A model generated the notes under the pieces. It was not told where the DNA came from. It did not search any database and saw only the letters and a program-made list of their open reading frames with translations. This document shows, one piece after another, positions 35,607-50,980 of a stretch of 64,000 bases of DNA (position 1 is the stretch's first letter; every line of letters starts with the position of its first letter). This DNA is from Spinacia oleracea (taxonomy: Eukaryota > Streptophyta > Magnoliopsida > Caryophyllales > Amaranthaceae): the NCBI RefSeq assembly GCF_020520425.1, contig NC_079492.1, positions 66,393,671-66,457,670 of the forward strand, in the 5' to 3' direction. The translations under genes and the position numbers were made by a program.

Positions 35607-36977
35607 TGAAGGAAATATGTCCTTCACCCAAGGTGCATTAAGTCTAATACCAAGGTTCAGATTAATTGCGAACAATTAATTCAGTGAGATCAAGTGACCG
35701 GAACAGCTAGCTGGAGCAATGCTTCCGATCAGTGAGTTCTAATGAATATTAAGCTCACAACTTACTCTTGACTGAACCTACAAGGTCACACCAATGGCAC
35801 GTAACAGATCACCGGATTAAATGAATCGGAAATTCATTTAATAGCTTTTCGGGAATTAGTTTTACAAAACGTATTATACTATACGACCTTGCATCGGAAT
35901 CGTATATCGTATCGCGAATATTCGTAAGCTGGGCGAAACGAATAAATCGTATCGTACGACGATGAGTCATCGTATACGAAACGATAAATAATATCCGAAA
36001 CGATATTAAGTCGCAAATACGAAGAGCAGCCCACGAGCCGAATGCACGAAGCATTCGAGGCTCATGGGCGCATGGTACGCTAGCAACACAAGCACAACAA
36101 CGTTGGCCCAAAGCCGAGAGGCTGCGCGTGCGCGCGCGGGCCAAGACGACAACGCAACAGCAACAACGCGCGGCCCATGGCCCAGCTGGCTGCGTGCTCG
36201 CGTGTGTGTGTGTCGCGTGGGCTTGCTGGCTGGTCGTGGCCTTATTGGCTTGGCCGGTTAGTAGGTTATTCTAATAACCTACACACCCAAGTTTTCCTAA
36301 CACAATTCAATCACTACTCTAACCCTAGAGACTCAGAGAACCCTAATTCTCTCTGTGCCTCCAAACCAAGTTCTTCCTAAAAGCAAACACTCTTGATCGA
36401 TTGTCTAAGCTACGATTATCAAGACGGATCTGATCGTGTCGGTGAACCAAGTAGAGGAACGACAAGTGGAGTTCTAAGTTCGTGTTCGTTGATAGATTAC
36501 TAGGGAAAACACGCTTCAAACGTAAGTATGCTTGATCTGTGCTTTATACATGTTTCCTGGCTTTGGGGATTGTTTCCGCACATGTTATTATGTTTAACTG
36601 TATTCCCCTACAGTGGTATCATGAGCCTTATGTATTCAAAGCATAGTTTAACATGATTTATTTGTTTTTGCTGTTGTCGAATTTTTGGGAATTTTTGTTG
36701 AATTTTCGGATTTATTATGGATTATTGGATGAATTGCGTAATAAGGTCTGATTTCAAAAAGATTCGGTTTTTCGACTTTTCAAACCCTAATCTGATTGAA
36801 AACGATTTTCTAAGATCAACTCTTGTGAACGAAATTGCAAAAACAGGCCTCGAAGTGTCGCTTTTTGGGCGTTGTTGTTAATTTTTTATTAAAAATTAAA
36901 AGTATCGGAAAGTAATTCAATTAAAAGGTCAACCTAAACAACTCGGAATTGCTTGGAATTTTGACACGAAGTCACTG
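35607..36977 (+). mobile_element. D: family-2 Copia fragment (5' LTR and start of leader)
   Basis: The LTR (35607-36612) starts TGAAGGAAATATGTCC and ends CCCCTACA. The PBS TGGTATCATGAGC is at 36614-36626. The following ~350 bases match, by eye, the leader of F2 read in reverse. At about 36977 this leader switches abruptly into an inverted LTR of F2. Family 2 is related to family 1: the LTR start and the CTTACTCTTGACTGAACC block are shared. Confidence 0.8.
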
Positions 36978-37892
36978 CTTACGTTTGAAGCGTGTTTTCC
37001 ATAAATCTGTCAACGAACACGAACTTAGAACTCCACTTGTCGTTCCTCTACTTGGTTCACCGACACGATCAGATCCGTCTTGATTATCGTAGCTTAGACA
37101 ATCGATCAAGATTGTTTGCTTTTGGGAAGAACTCACTTTGGAGGCACAGAGAGAATTAGGGTTCTCTGAGTCTCTAGGGTTTGAGTGTGTATTGAATTGT
37201 GTGTTGGAAAATATAATTAACCTATTGTATTAATGATGTAACCGGCCAAGAATAACAAGCCTTGACTGGCCACACACACGAGCACATGGACCACAGCCCG
37301 CCGCCCAGCAACACACACTGCAGGCCGAAGCCAACAGAGCGCGCACGCCGAGCAGCTGGGCCATGGGCCTGCTCGCTCGTCGCTTGTGTTGCTAGTGCTG
37401 CTGTTGCGTGCTCGCGCCCAAACGTGGACTAGGTTCTCGCCTTTGCTCGCGAGCTTGCTGGCTCGTTGGGCCTTGCACGCTTGCGTGCTTGGCTCGACGG
37501 GCCGGCAACTCCGATGCCTTCGTATTCGCGTTTAATATCTTTCCGATATTATTTATCGTTTCGTATACGACGAATCACCGTCGTACGATACGATTTATTC
37601 GTGTCGCCCAGCTTACGAATATTCGCGATACGATATACGATTCCGATGCAAGGTCGTATCGTATAATACATTTTCCATTTAATCCGGTGATCTGTTACAT
37701 GTCATTGGTGTGACCTTGTAGGTTCAGTCAAGAGTAAGCTGTGAGTTTAATATTCATTAGAATTCACTGATCGGAAGCATTGCTCCAGCTAACTGTTCCG
37801 ATCACTTGATCTCACTGAATTAATTGTTCGCAATTAATTTGAACCTTGGTATTAGACTTAATGCACCTTGGGTGAAAGACATATTTCCTTCA
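36978..37892 (-). repeat. Left (3') LTR of F2, truncated
   Basis: It begins at CTTACGTTTGAAGCG, which corresponds to position 45465 of the right LTR, and ends ATTTCCTTCA. The missing outer 86 bases coincide with the junction to fragment D. Confidence 0.85.
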
Positions 37893-37899
37893 GTCTCCC

Positions 37900-37918
37900 A
37901 CTTGTCATTCAGACAAGT
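37900..37918 (-). other. PPT-proximal stem-loop of F2
   Basis: ACTTGTC-ATTCA-GACAAGT, a 7-bp perfect stem with a 5-base loop, at the same place as the family-1 stem-loop. The loop differs while the stem is kept. Confidence 0.75.
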
Positions 37919-38732
37919 GCGCATTCACATTCCTTTGTCACTTAGTGTTACTTACTGAACATAAGGTAAGATCCAAGCCATCCTTATTAGGTCCAGAAGT
38001 GTTTCTCGGATTACAGAGCTCAACTGTTAAACTTTTGCAGAAGGTTAAGCCTTAACCATTCTGAGCACGGCCATGCATTTTACAGTATCTAACTCTCCGA
38101 GAGGCCTTGTTACACAACATCACCATATCCTATCAAAGATAGGAGGACAATCCATTCTTGCAATCTATGAACACTCACTTTGATTCATATATAGTATGCC
38201 CAATAACTGCTTTTATAGCCTCCTTTTACGGTGCGACGTTTAGCTAGCATCAAAGCGAACTAATTCTCAAACATGCAGACATAATTTCTCTTGTTCTGAG
38301 GAACGGTTTCTAATCACCATTAATGAGAACTACCTATGACATGACTTTAATCTCTTAAAGTGTTCTCATGGTCAATCCGATACAAGATCCAATAAGTATC
38401 TATGCAAAAGATTCTGACATCCAGTCACTCTAGTTCAAGAAACATAACTAAGTAATCTACTTGCAATCTAATCTTCATTAGTCATTGGTCGTCCACCTTT
38501 CAATGACCTGGATTAGGGATCCTTTATGACTTCAATATTCAAGTTCACTTATGGGTGTTTCTTTGTCGAAGAATCCATCTTGACATCCCATTTGAATGAT
38601 TTGAATCACATGGACTTATCATTTAATTCTAAACCACAATTAAATGAATATGAAATAAATAAATTTCATAAATATGAAATGGTTAAACCAATTGTTTTAA
38701 ACATAGATCTAACAGATGTTCTAAAACAACAC

Positions 38733-41700
38733 TTAGAAAATCAAAGCCATTCTCCAACATTCTTGATTCCCATGGTTGCTACATGTGCGTTGTGTTTCAC
38801 TTTGTGGCAACGGTTTAGTCAATGGATCTGTGACGTTGTCGTCAGTTCCAACCTTGCAAATCTCGATTTCCTTTCTTTCAACGATCTCTCGAAGTATATG
38901 AAATTGCCGTAGTACGTGCTTGAACTTCTGGTGGCTCCTAGGCTCCTTTGCCTGGGCAATGGCTCCGCTATTGTCGCAATACAAGCCACTGGTCCTTTAA
39001 TGGAGGGGACAACCCCAAGTTCTCCGATGAACTTCCGAATCCAAACAGCTTCCTTTGCTGTTTCTGAGGCAGCAATGTACTCGGCTTCAATTGTAGAATC
39101 CGCAATAGTGCTTTGCTTAGCACCTTTCCAGCTTACTGCTCCGCCGTTGAGGCAGAACACAAACCCAGACTGTGATCTGAAATCATCTTTGTCGGTTTGA
39201 AAGCTTGCGTCCGTATGGCCCTTAACAATCAACTCATCTGTACCACCATAAACCAGAAACTGATCCTTAGTCCTTTTCAGGTACTTTAGGATGTTCTTGG
39301 CAGCAGTCCAATGTGCCTCACCTGGTTCTGACTGGTACCTGCTCGTTGCACTAAGTGCGAATGAAACATCTGACCTTGTACAAATCATAGCATACATGAT
39401 GGATCCAATAACCGAAGCGTATGGAATTCCACTCATCTTTCTACGCTCATCAGATTTTTTGGGACACTGATTCTTGCTTAGATATGTGCCATGTGACATG
39501 GGTAGATGGCCCCTCTTAGCGTCCATCATATTGAACCTAGCTAGCACTTTGTCAATGTAAGTGCTTTGGCTTAGTCCAATCATCCTCTTAGATATATCCC
39601 TATAGATCTTGATGCCCAATATGTACTGTGCCTCTCCTAAGTCCTTCATTGAGAAACACTTTCCAAGCCAAGTCTTTACAGACTCCAACATAGGAATGTC
39701 GTTTCCAATAAGCAGTATGTCATCAACATACAAGACTAGGAATGCAATTTTACTCCCACTGACCTTCTTGTATACACAAGATTCATCCTGATTCTTGATG
39801 AAGCCAAACTTATTGACTGCTTCATCAAATCGTTTATTCCAACTCCTTGATGTCTGCTTTAGTCCGTAGATGGACTTCTTAAGCTTGCATACCTTTCCTT
39901 GATTCTTTTGATCGACAAAACCCTCCGTCTGCGTCATAAACACAGTCTTTTCAAGAACACCATTCAAGAAGGAAGTTTTGACATCCATTTGCCATATTTC
40001 ACAGTCATGAAAAGCGGCAATCGCAAGGATTATCTTAATAGACTTAAGCATCGCGACTGGAGAAAAAGTTTCATCGTAGTCAACGCCGTGAACTTGCATG
40101 TAACCTTTTGCTACCAATCTAGCCTTGTATATGTATACAATTCCATCTTTGTCTTTCTTCAATTTGAAGACCCATTTGCATCCGATAGGTGTGATCCCAT
40201 CAGGCAAATTAACCAAATCCCAGACTTGATTTTCAGACATGGAGTCTATTTCATATTTCATGGCCTCTAACCATTTAGTGGAGCTTGGGCTCGTCATAGC
40301 TTGCTTGTAAGTCATAGGTTCATCACTATCCAATATGAGAACCTCTAAGTTTTCAGTCAAGAGGACGCTTGTCCATCTGTCCGGCCGAAAAATAGTTCTA
40401 CTTGACTTACGAGGGGCAACAACGTTTTGAGGAACTACTCCCACTGGCTCTTCTAAAGACCTTGGAGGTTCATCAACCAGAACTTCTTCTAAAGAGTTCT
40501 GAGTTCGTTGTTCGTCTCGAATCTCTTCGAGGTCTATTATTCTCCAACTTGTCAATTTGGAAATATGATTTCTTTCCAAAAAGACACCGTCACGAGCAAC
40601 GAAAACCTTGTTGTCTGACTTTGTTGTAGAAATAAACCCCTTTGTTTCTTTTGGATACCCAACGAAGAAACATTTGTCAGATTTTGGTTCGAGCTTGTCC
40701 GAAATTAATCGCTTGACATATGCTTCGCAACCCCAAATCTTCAGAAAAGCCAACTTTGGAAGTTTTCCAGTCCATAATTTGTATGGAGTCTTTTCAACAG
40801 CTTTTGACGGAGCACGATTCAGTGTGAGTGCTGCAGTTTGCAACGCATGTCCAAAGAACTGTAAAGGAAGTTCGGCCTGACCCATCATTGACCTGACCAT
40901 ATCGAGTAAGGTCTGGTTTCTCCGTTCCGACACTCCATTCCATTGAGGTGTCCCCGGAGCAGTCACTTCAGAAAGAAAACCGCATTCTTTTAGATGGTCA
41001 TCAAACTCGTGGCTAAGATATTCACTTCCTCGATCCGATCTTAGAGCTTTGATTTTCTTGCCATGTTGATTCTCTATTTCATTTTGAAATTCTCGGAATT
41101 TCTCAAAACGATTCAGACTTGTGTTTCATTAAGTAAATATAGGCATATCTACTGAAATCGTCCGTAAACGTTATGAAATAGCTGAACTCACCTCTAGCTT
41201 TCGTACTCATAGGCCCACATACGTCCGTATGTATTAGCCCTAGTAGTTCGCTTGCTCTTTCTCCCACCTTTGAGAAAGGTTGCTTTGTCATTTTGCCAAG
41301 TAAACAAGATTCGCATTGATCAATCTTCTCTAAGTCGAATGATTCTAGAATTCCTTTCCGTTGAAGTAATTCCATGTGCTTTGTGTTTATATGGCCCAAT
41401 CAACAATGCCACAAAAATGTGAGATCCGAATCACCAGTTTTAGCGTTTTTGGTATTTATGTTATAAATGTGTTTGCTCGTATCTAGCACATATATACCAT
41501 TTTCTTGTTGTGCTGAACCATAAAACATTCCATTCAAAGAAAAAGAACAACTATTGTCTTTAAATTGAAAACCAAAACCTTTAGAATCCAAAGTTGAAAC
41601 GGAAATAATGTTTCTGGTGATACTTGGAACATAGTAACAGTTTTCTAGTTCCAGAACAAAACCACTAGGCAAAGAAATAAAATAAGATCCTACGGCTAAT

Positions 41701-42794
41701 GCAGCAATCCGTGCTCCATTTCCCACGCGTAGATCCATCTCGCCTTTACCAAGCTTTCTACTTGTCCTTAGTCCCTGCGAATTGGAACATAAGTGTGAGC
41801 CACACCCAGTATCTAATACCCAAGACGTAGAATTAGCAAGATTACAATGTATAACATGCATACCTGAAGGAGAAGCAACGTTTCCTTCCTTCTTCTCTTC
41901 CTTTAGTTTGGGGAAATCTCGCTTGTAATGACCAATTTCATTACAATTGGAGCATTGCGATGTGGAAGGAGAAGCATTCTTCCTCATCTTGCTCTTGGAA
42001 GGCGCCAGTTGCCCTCCGAGAGTGGGTGAAGATGCAACCTTGCTTTTCTTCCCCTTGCCTACTTTCTTGAATTTGGTGCACCTCACATTCAAAGGGTCTT
42101 GCTTGAACTTAAGGATTCTCTCGAATTTCTCGAGCAATTCCACAAGTTCACAGAATGTGCTCTCTTTCTTATTAAACATATAGTGCATCTTAAATCCCTC
42201 ATAATCCTTATGAAAGGAATTCAGCACTAGTGCAATAGCTATCGACTCTTTGACGGAACCACCAAGTCTCTCGATTGTGAAAAAACAATCCAGACATCAT
42301 ATTCACATGAGACCGAATTGGTGTGTTTTTGTCCATCTTGATTGAGTAAATGCGCTTTTTTGCCTCTAGAAGCCCGTTCTCTAGGCACGACCTGTGTGGG
42401 GTAATGAGTTTGAGATTACTCATTGAATTAGCCAATCAACCCTTTTGCCACCAGTTTGGCACATGGGTTGAAACCCCGCACCACATCTATCCTCGAGACT
42501 TCTTAGGAGAGAATGAGGTTCAAAAGTAACGAACCTCCCTCTCCAACCTTCAGGGATAGACTTAAGGATGAACTCCGTGACAAGGTACTTGTGAAGTGCC
42601 CAACTTCTGTACTTTTCAGGAGTCATGCCTTGCGCATCATAGCTAGGAAAAGGTTGTTCAATGACATAGTGTATGCCATTAACTTTCAAAACTTCGACAA
42701 GTTTCCCTTTCCATTCAAGAAAATTAGTCAAGTCTAACTCGACATCAAGAATTTCAGCTGATATGATTGTTGTTATGTTTGCGACCATTCTCAT
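38733..42794 (-). pseudogene. F2 gag-pol polyprotein remnants (multiple lesions)
   Basis: The gag start is near 42794/42788 (MVANITTI), just after a TTCTTTTCAAGTGTAG tract. A frameshift near 42420-42440 breaks gag. The knuckle reads CSNCNEIGHYKRDF, with the last Cys changed to Phe. Protease DTGCGSHLCS is intact. TGA at 41402-41400 interrupts LWHC/LGHIN, where E1 has CGA. A frameshift near 41103 breaks the integrase. One long frame, 40966-38819, then holds the integrase C-terminus (NGVSERRN), the RT with YVDD and most of RNase H. A last frameshift near 38985 puts the C-terminus in another frame ending at 38733. The domain order is Copia and the sequence is related to E1 but clearly distinct. 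Confidence 0.85.
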
Positions 42795-42830
42795 TACTAC
42801 ACTTGAAAAGAATTTGCAATAAATAACCAT

Positions 42831-45364
<2,534 letters not shown>

Positions 45365-45378
45365 GCTCATGATACCAC

Positions 45379-47702
45379 TGTCGGGTAATACAGTTAAACA
45401 TAATAACATGTGTGGAAACAATCCCCAAAACCAGGAAGCATGTATAAAGCACAGATTAAGCATACTTACGTTTGAAGCGTGTTTTCCACAAATCTGTCAA
45501 CGAACAATGATAGTTCAGTAGGAACACTTGACAAGAGGGGAGGTGAATTGTTTCTTGGGAACTTGGGTAAGTTTCTTGCGGAATTTAAACAATAAAGAGA
45601 CTGAGAATAATGAGCGAAGAAAGATATAAAATGGAGGAATCTTCTTGACCCTAATCAAGAAGAACCTCACTACTCTTTTTGTATTAATACAATAACTCTA
45701 TTACAAATACACTCTTTAACTCGAGTTCCTCTCGAACACGAGTTCCCCACAGCAATCCCCTTTGATTACTGTGCTCCTCTTTCTCTCTCTGACTTAACTC
45801 GAAGTCGCTCCTTTTCTCTTTGACTTAACTCTAAGTCGCTCTGTTTCTCTTTGACTTAACTCTAAGTCAATTAAGAATCACTCAACCCTTAAACCCAAAA
45901 TACAATTTGATATAAAACTCTAGTACGTAATAAAGCTCAAAGTAATAAGGAACTCAAGGGACACTCTTTTGAAAACTGATTCTCTTTTCAAACGTTTAAG
46001 CTCTTAAGATATATTTTGCAAAGATCAGTTGTGTGTTTTGAAAAGCTAAAACTCTTCTCCTTTTATAGGAGAGTTTTACTTAGGGTTGGGTACCCATGTT
46101 CTCCTCAACTACCCACTAACAGTTACTGCTCAGTAACATGGGCACAGTCGGAGAGAAACAAGGGAGACCAAATCAAAACACTAAATGTACGTTGAACAGA
46201 AATACGTGGGGAGAGTTTCAAGGAACGTGGAAAAGCTTTTACTTGAGAAACAAGGAGAATAAATCAGAATCCTATGTTTCATTTATTAATTAAATACATT
46301 TTATTTATTAAAAAGATTTTCCAAGTTAAAACTCTTTTATAATTACAGTTAACATATTTCATTTAAAACGTACCAAAATACTATGTCCCTTTCATACCAA
46401 ATTACTTATAAACTTTATTAAATATTTACATAAATCCTAAAACATAAACTCATATGTCGTAGTCTTCATGTTGCACCTTTAGAAGCTTCACTCGAAGACT
46501 TCCCAATTTGTTCCTTCTCTGGAACGCCAAGGATCCACATAATATATGAGGATCTCGCCTTAGGAACTCGCCTAAGGATCTCGCCTTGCTTAATGATTAT
46601 TTCTTCAATGTAGTGTCTGACATGGATCAATTACTTGCTTATATTCCACGTTGCTTAGTTTATCCAACTCAGGATCTCCTTTAACTTAGCATTATCCCTC
46701 TAAGGATCTCGGAACCTATTATGCAACATAACTTAACCAATTGTCAGGAGTTTGCTTTGTCATCATCAAAACTTTAGGGTCAAAAAACAAGAACTTAGAA
46801 CTCCACTTGTCGTTCCTCTACTTGGTTCACCGACACGATCAGATCCGTCTTGATTATCGTAGCTTAGACAATCGATCAAGATAGTTTGCTTTTGGGAAGA
46901 ACTCACTTTGGAGGCACAGAGAGAATTAGGGTTCTCTGAGTCTCTAGGGTTTGAGTGTGTATTGAATTGTGTGTTGGAAAATACAATTAACCTATTGTAT
47001 TAATGATGTAACCGACCAAGCCTAACAAGCCTTGACCGGCCACACACACGAGCACACGGACCACAGCCCGCCGCCCAGCAACACACACTGCAGGCCGAAG
47101 CCCACAGCGCGCGCGCGCCAAGAAGCTGGGCCATGGGCCTGCTCGCTCATCAATTGTGTTGCTTGCGCTGCTGTTGCGTGCTCGCGCCCAAACGCGGGCT
47201 GGCTTCTCGCCTTTGCTCGCAAGCTTGCTGGCTCGTTGGGCCTTGCACGCTTGCGTGCTTGGCTCGACGGGCCGGCAACTCCGATGCTCTTCGTATTCGC
47301 GTTTAATATCTTTCCGATATTATTTATCGTTTCGTATACGACGAATCACCGTCGTACGATACGATTTATTTGTGTCGCCCAGCTTACGAATATTCGCGAT
47401 ACGATATACGATTCCGATGCAAGGTCGTATCGTATAATACGTTTTCCAACTAATTCCCGAAAAGCTATTAAATGAATTTCCGATTCATTTAATCCGGTGA
47501 TTTGTTATGTGTCATTGGTGTGACCTTGTGGGTTCAGTCAAGAGTAAGGTGTGAGTTTAATATTCATTAGAACTCACTGATCGGAAGCATTGCTCCAGCT
47601 AGCTGTTCCGATCACTTGATCTCACTGAATTAATTGTTCGCAATTAATCTGAACCTTGGTATTAGACTTAATGCACCTTGGGTGAAGGACATATTTCCTT
47701 CA
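45379..47702 (-). repeat. Right (5') LTR of F2, split by an insertion
   Basis: Pieces 45379-45507 and 46791-47702 make an LTR of about 1041 bases once the insertion and its duplicated AACAA are removed. It begins TGTCGGGTAATACAG and ends ATTTCCTTCA. Confidence 0.85.
45503..46790. mobile_element. 1.28 kb insertion in the F2 LTR, possible solo LTR (SIRE/Maximus-like?)
   Basis: It is 45508-46785, flanked by AACAA (45503-45507 and 46786-46790). It begins TGATAGTTCAG and ends GGGTCAAAA. The minus strand starts near TGACCC and has GATGATGACAAAG. It holds no coding frame. There is a ~30-bp repeat of CTTTGACTTAACTC words (45780-45870, three copies) and several AGGATCTCG words (46545-46710). Size, TG..CA-type ends and lack of coding content fit a solo LTR, but the three additional A bases at the right end are unexplained. 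The name SIRE/Maximus is a weak resemblance only. Confidence 0.5.
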
Positions 47703-48322
47703 CTTAGGCCACACGCTGCAAGGCCTTTGGCCGCCCGGTTGCTTGCACGCTAAGCAAGCTTGTGCGCCAAGCTACTTGCGCGGCAAGTAGTTTGGGCTAC
47801 AAGTTATAGTTTTCCTAAATATACTAAAATTGGACATTAAGGGTAGATCTAAAATACTTAGTATTTGATTGTCCCTAGAATTCTAGTATTATTAATTAAC
47901 TAGAGTGCTAATAGATTTAGTTAATTGATTCCTAGTAGGTTTGTAATTCCTTATTTCCACCCTATAAATATGTGATTCATGATCACAATTTATGAACCCA
48001 TTCCAACACATTAAAATTCAAGGGAGAATTTAATACTTGCCTATCACCATTGTGAGTTTCCCGAGTGCACATAAAACCTTAGAGAATATTCTAGTTGGTT
48101 GAATCTAAGGCGGATCCGAACTTGCTGTGGACTATCTACGGAGGGGCGACATTTGGAGTCCTGTACTTGTTCTTGTTCGGTTCGGGAGCATCTAGGGAAG
48201 GCACGCATCACATTGTGTGTATACTAAATTATGCTAATTAACTATGTGTCAATTAATTTGGATTCCTAGCTTTATGGTTTTTCTGCATGAATTATATTGT
48301 TTATATTATTCATAACCTAACT
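47703..48322 (+). repeat. LTR M: 3' part of a third family-1 LTR
   Basis: It corresponds to the last ~620 bases of LTR A/C, with TATAAATATG near 47965 and end CATAACCTAACT. A PBS, TGGTATCACGAGC, follows at 48324-48336. The 5' part of this LTR is absent; F2 abuts it. Confidence 0.85.
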
Positions 48323-50980
48323 GTGGTATCACGAGCCTCTAATTAATTCCATAATCAATTATAGTTAACATGAATTAAATTTTATAAATTTGCAATGACT
48401 TAAAGGGGTGATTAATTTCGTGAATGTAATTAATTGCAAATTCGTGCGATTATTTGATTATATGTTCGCAGGATTTTTTGGCAGTTTTGTCAATAATGGT
48501 CGAAATCTTATGTTTTTATAGTGAATTTCGCATGTAAACGACGTTTTAAAATTTTGATAAAAATCAAAGATTTGATGCCGAACCCTGAATTCCCGAATTC
48601 GAAGCCTAACTATGACTTTTCGGAGGTTTTAGTTTTTCGAATGCAAAATTTGTAATTTTTATAATGTTAAATTAAATATTACGAATCTTGTATGTAAATC
48701 TTGAATCTATGACTGACCTACTGTATATGTTTAACAATTTTAAGGCCTAACTTTGTTAATTATACAACCTAATTTGTAATTATAATTAATTTGTTGAATT
48801 TCAAATAATTTAGAATTTGTTTTGATTTTCATAATTAATTGATAATTTAATTAGGATCCCATGATTAAAAACCACCATAAAATTTGTTACAATTGTAAAG
48901 TTTTAAAATTTTATGAACTAGATTTTAATCCCTAAAAAATATATGTAATCGGAAATTAATTTGAATAATAAATTTTCGATTTTTCGCCTAAATTTAGTGA
49001 AATAAATATGGATTATTTATTTGTCGTTAAATTTAAAATACAAAAGTTATTAATTTTTATAAAACGATCACAAATATTGCACGCATGAAGCAATGGAAGC
49101 TAAGTGTTACCCTTAAGGGGTGTTGCATAGTGCGGGCATGCGACGACGAGCTCCATGCAGTACGAAGCAATGAGCAAGCACGAGCATGCGCGGCGGGCAC
49201 AGGCTTGTGCGGTGTGTGCTGTGCGGGTGATCGAGCAAGGCGACGATGCATTGTAGCGCAAGGCAAGAGGCGAGGCAGCATCACAACGATGTGAGGCAAG
49301 GGGCGAGGCAAGGCAAGAGGCCAAGCCCCCCGCCAAGCGCGCGGCAGCAAGCACAACAATGGGCTGGTGCGTATCTGTGGTGCGTCACTCGGCCAGCAAC
49401 AAAGCAGGCCATGGGCGTTGTCTTGTGCACGCGGCCCATGGGTGCTGCGGCGTGGCTGCTTGGCGAGGCGTGGGCTTCGGCCTACGGCCTTGCCTTGGCA
49501 CTTTGGGCCGTTTTGTTTTTGTTTCAGTTGAAAAACGATTTTAATTAAATTTAATTTCGTAATTTAATTTTGATTAATTTAATTATTATAAATTATTTTA
49601 TACTAATTATTTTAATAAAATTAAAACCTTGATAAAATTTAATTAATTAATTCTAATCAACTGGAAAAAAAATTAAGGGATTTAAATATTATTTTATATG
49701 AGCTTTAAATTTTAATTAAATTTGTAAGTTTCTGGTTGGATTAGGAAATACAATTTTATGTTTAAAATTAGTAAAGCATGTAAATTCTTGGTTTTAGTGG
49801 GAGCTTTTAGTCATTAAACTCTTGATTAGGTCTATATTCCTTTAAGGTTAAAGCAACTCGATTAGAGCTAATAAGGTTGAATAATTTGTAGATTGTTGGA
49901 ACCTTTGATTAGTTGCTCCAAATGTATAAGTGATGCATGATTTTTCTACTAACTTGCTATGTGGGCCATTCATTGATAAATGAATGGGTGAATGGTATAT
50001 TGTAAATGTACTGTTTTGCAGGTTATGGAAAGTGACTAGTATGGCCCAAATAGAATAATAAATATGGTCTACGTACCATTAATTTGAATGTAAAATTGGT
50101 CTTATGCACCAAAGTTTTTATTTAAATATGGTATGCGTACCATCAAATAGTTGTAATTAGTTTTAATTATAGCATATCCTATTTGAAGAAAATGGCGCCT
50201 CCCATGGTGAAATTCAAGACGGAGTTTCCAATCCATTTTCAAAGACGGAATTCGAAGTTGAAGCTTCAAGATGAAGTCGGACCATACTAGATCACATTTA
50301 AATCTTATGCATGATTTAAGTTATTTATTGCTTTAAATATGTCTTAATAATGCATGAGATTATGGCTTGATTATGTTGCATGATTAAGGATTTTAGTTCA
50401 CTTAAAATCTAACCAACATAGTAAGAGCCTTAAGTTCCAAACTTTAAAAATTGAGTTAAAATGTGCCATTCCAAAATAACACTTACTTCGATAACCTTTA
50501 CAACAATCTAAGTAATAGTTTTCCGCCATAGCGAGGTGTTACTTGCTGATTCTAAAGTGGTAAGGTACACAAATAATTGTAAGTACATGTTAGTTTTGGT
50601 AAAACTCAACGATACAAGTAAGGAGTCCTTTTATGTCGTGGAAAATGGGATAGGTTTACCTAATAAGTCCTTAGACGTACCTATCAACCAAGAGTAGTTT
50701 CTAGACTATTAGAAAAGGATTTGCTTACCTAAAATATTTTATAATTGAGTCTAAATACATAATGTGCTTAATTCTTCAATGATTTTGAGGATCTTGGATT
50801 CATTTTATTTACACGAGCCGGAACAAAACGTTTCGAATAAAATGCCAATGACTTGTTTAAATTGCATGTTTTCTTTTCAAGTTATTACTAATGATAAATG
50901 TTTAGACTTTGCATGCTTTCAATGTATGTTTTTAATTATTGTTTATAATTAAATATGTTTACTGCAATAAATCCTTTTAG
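48323..50980 (+). other. Second leader of the outer family-1 unit
   Basis: The layout is the same as in E1 and in the first leader. It has a GC-rich block (49085-49500), hairpins at 50064-50079 and 50128-50143, and the stretch with conserved TAAGGAGTCCTTTTATGTCGTGG. The region just before gag is rearranged and no clear gag ATG remains. Confidence 0.75.
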
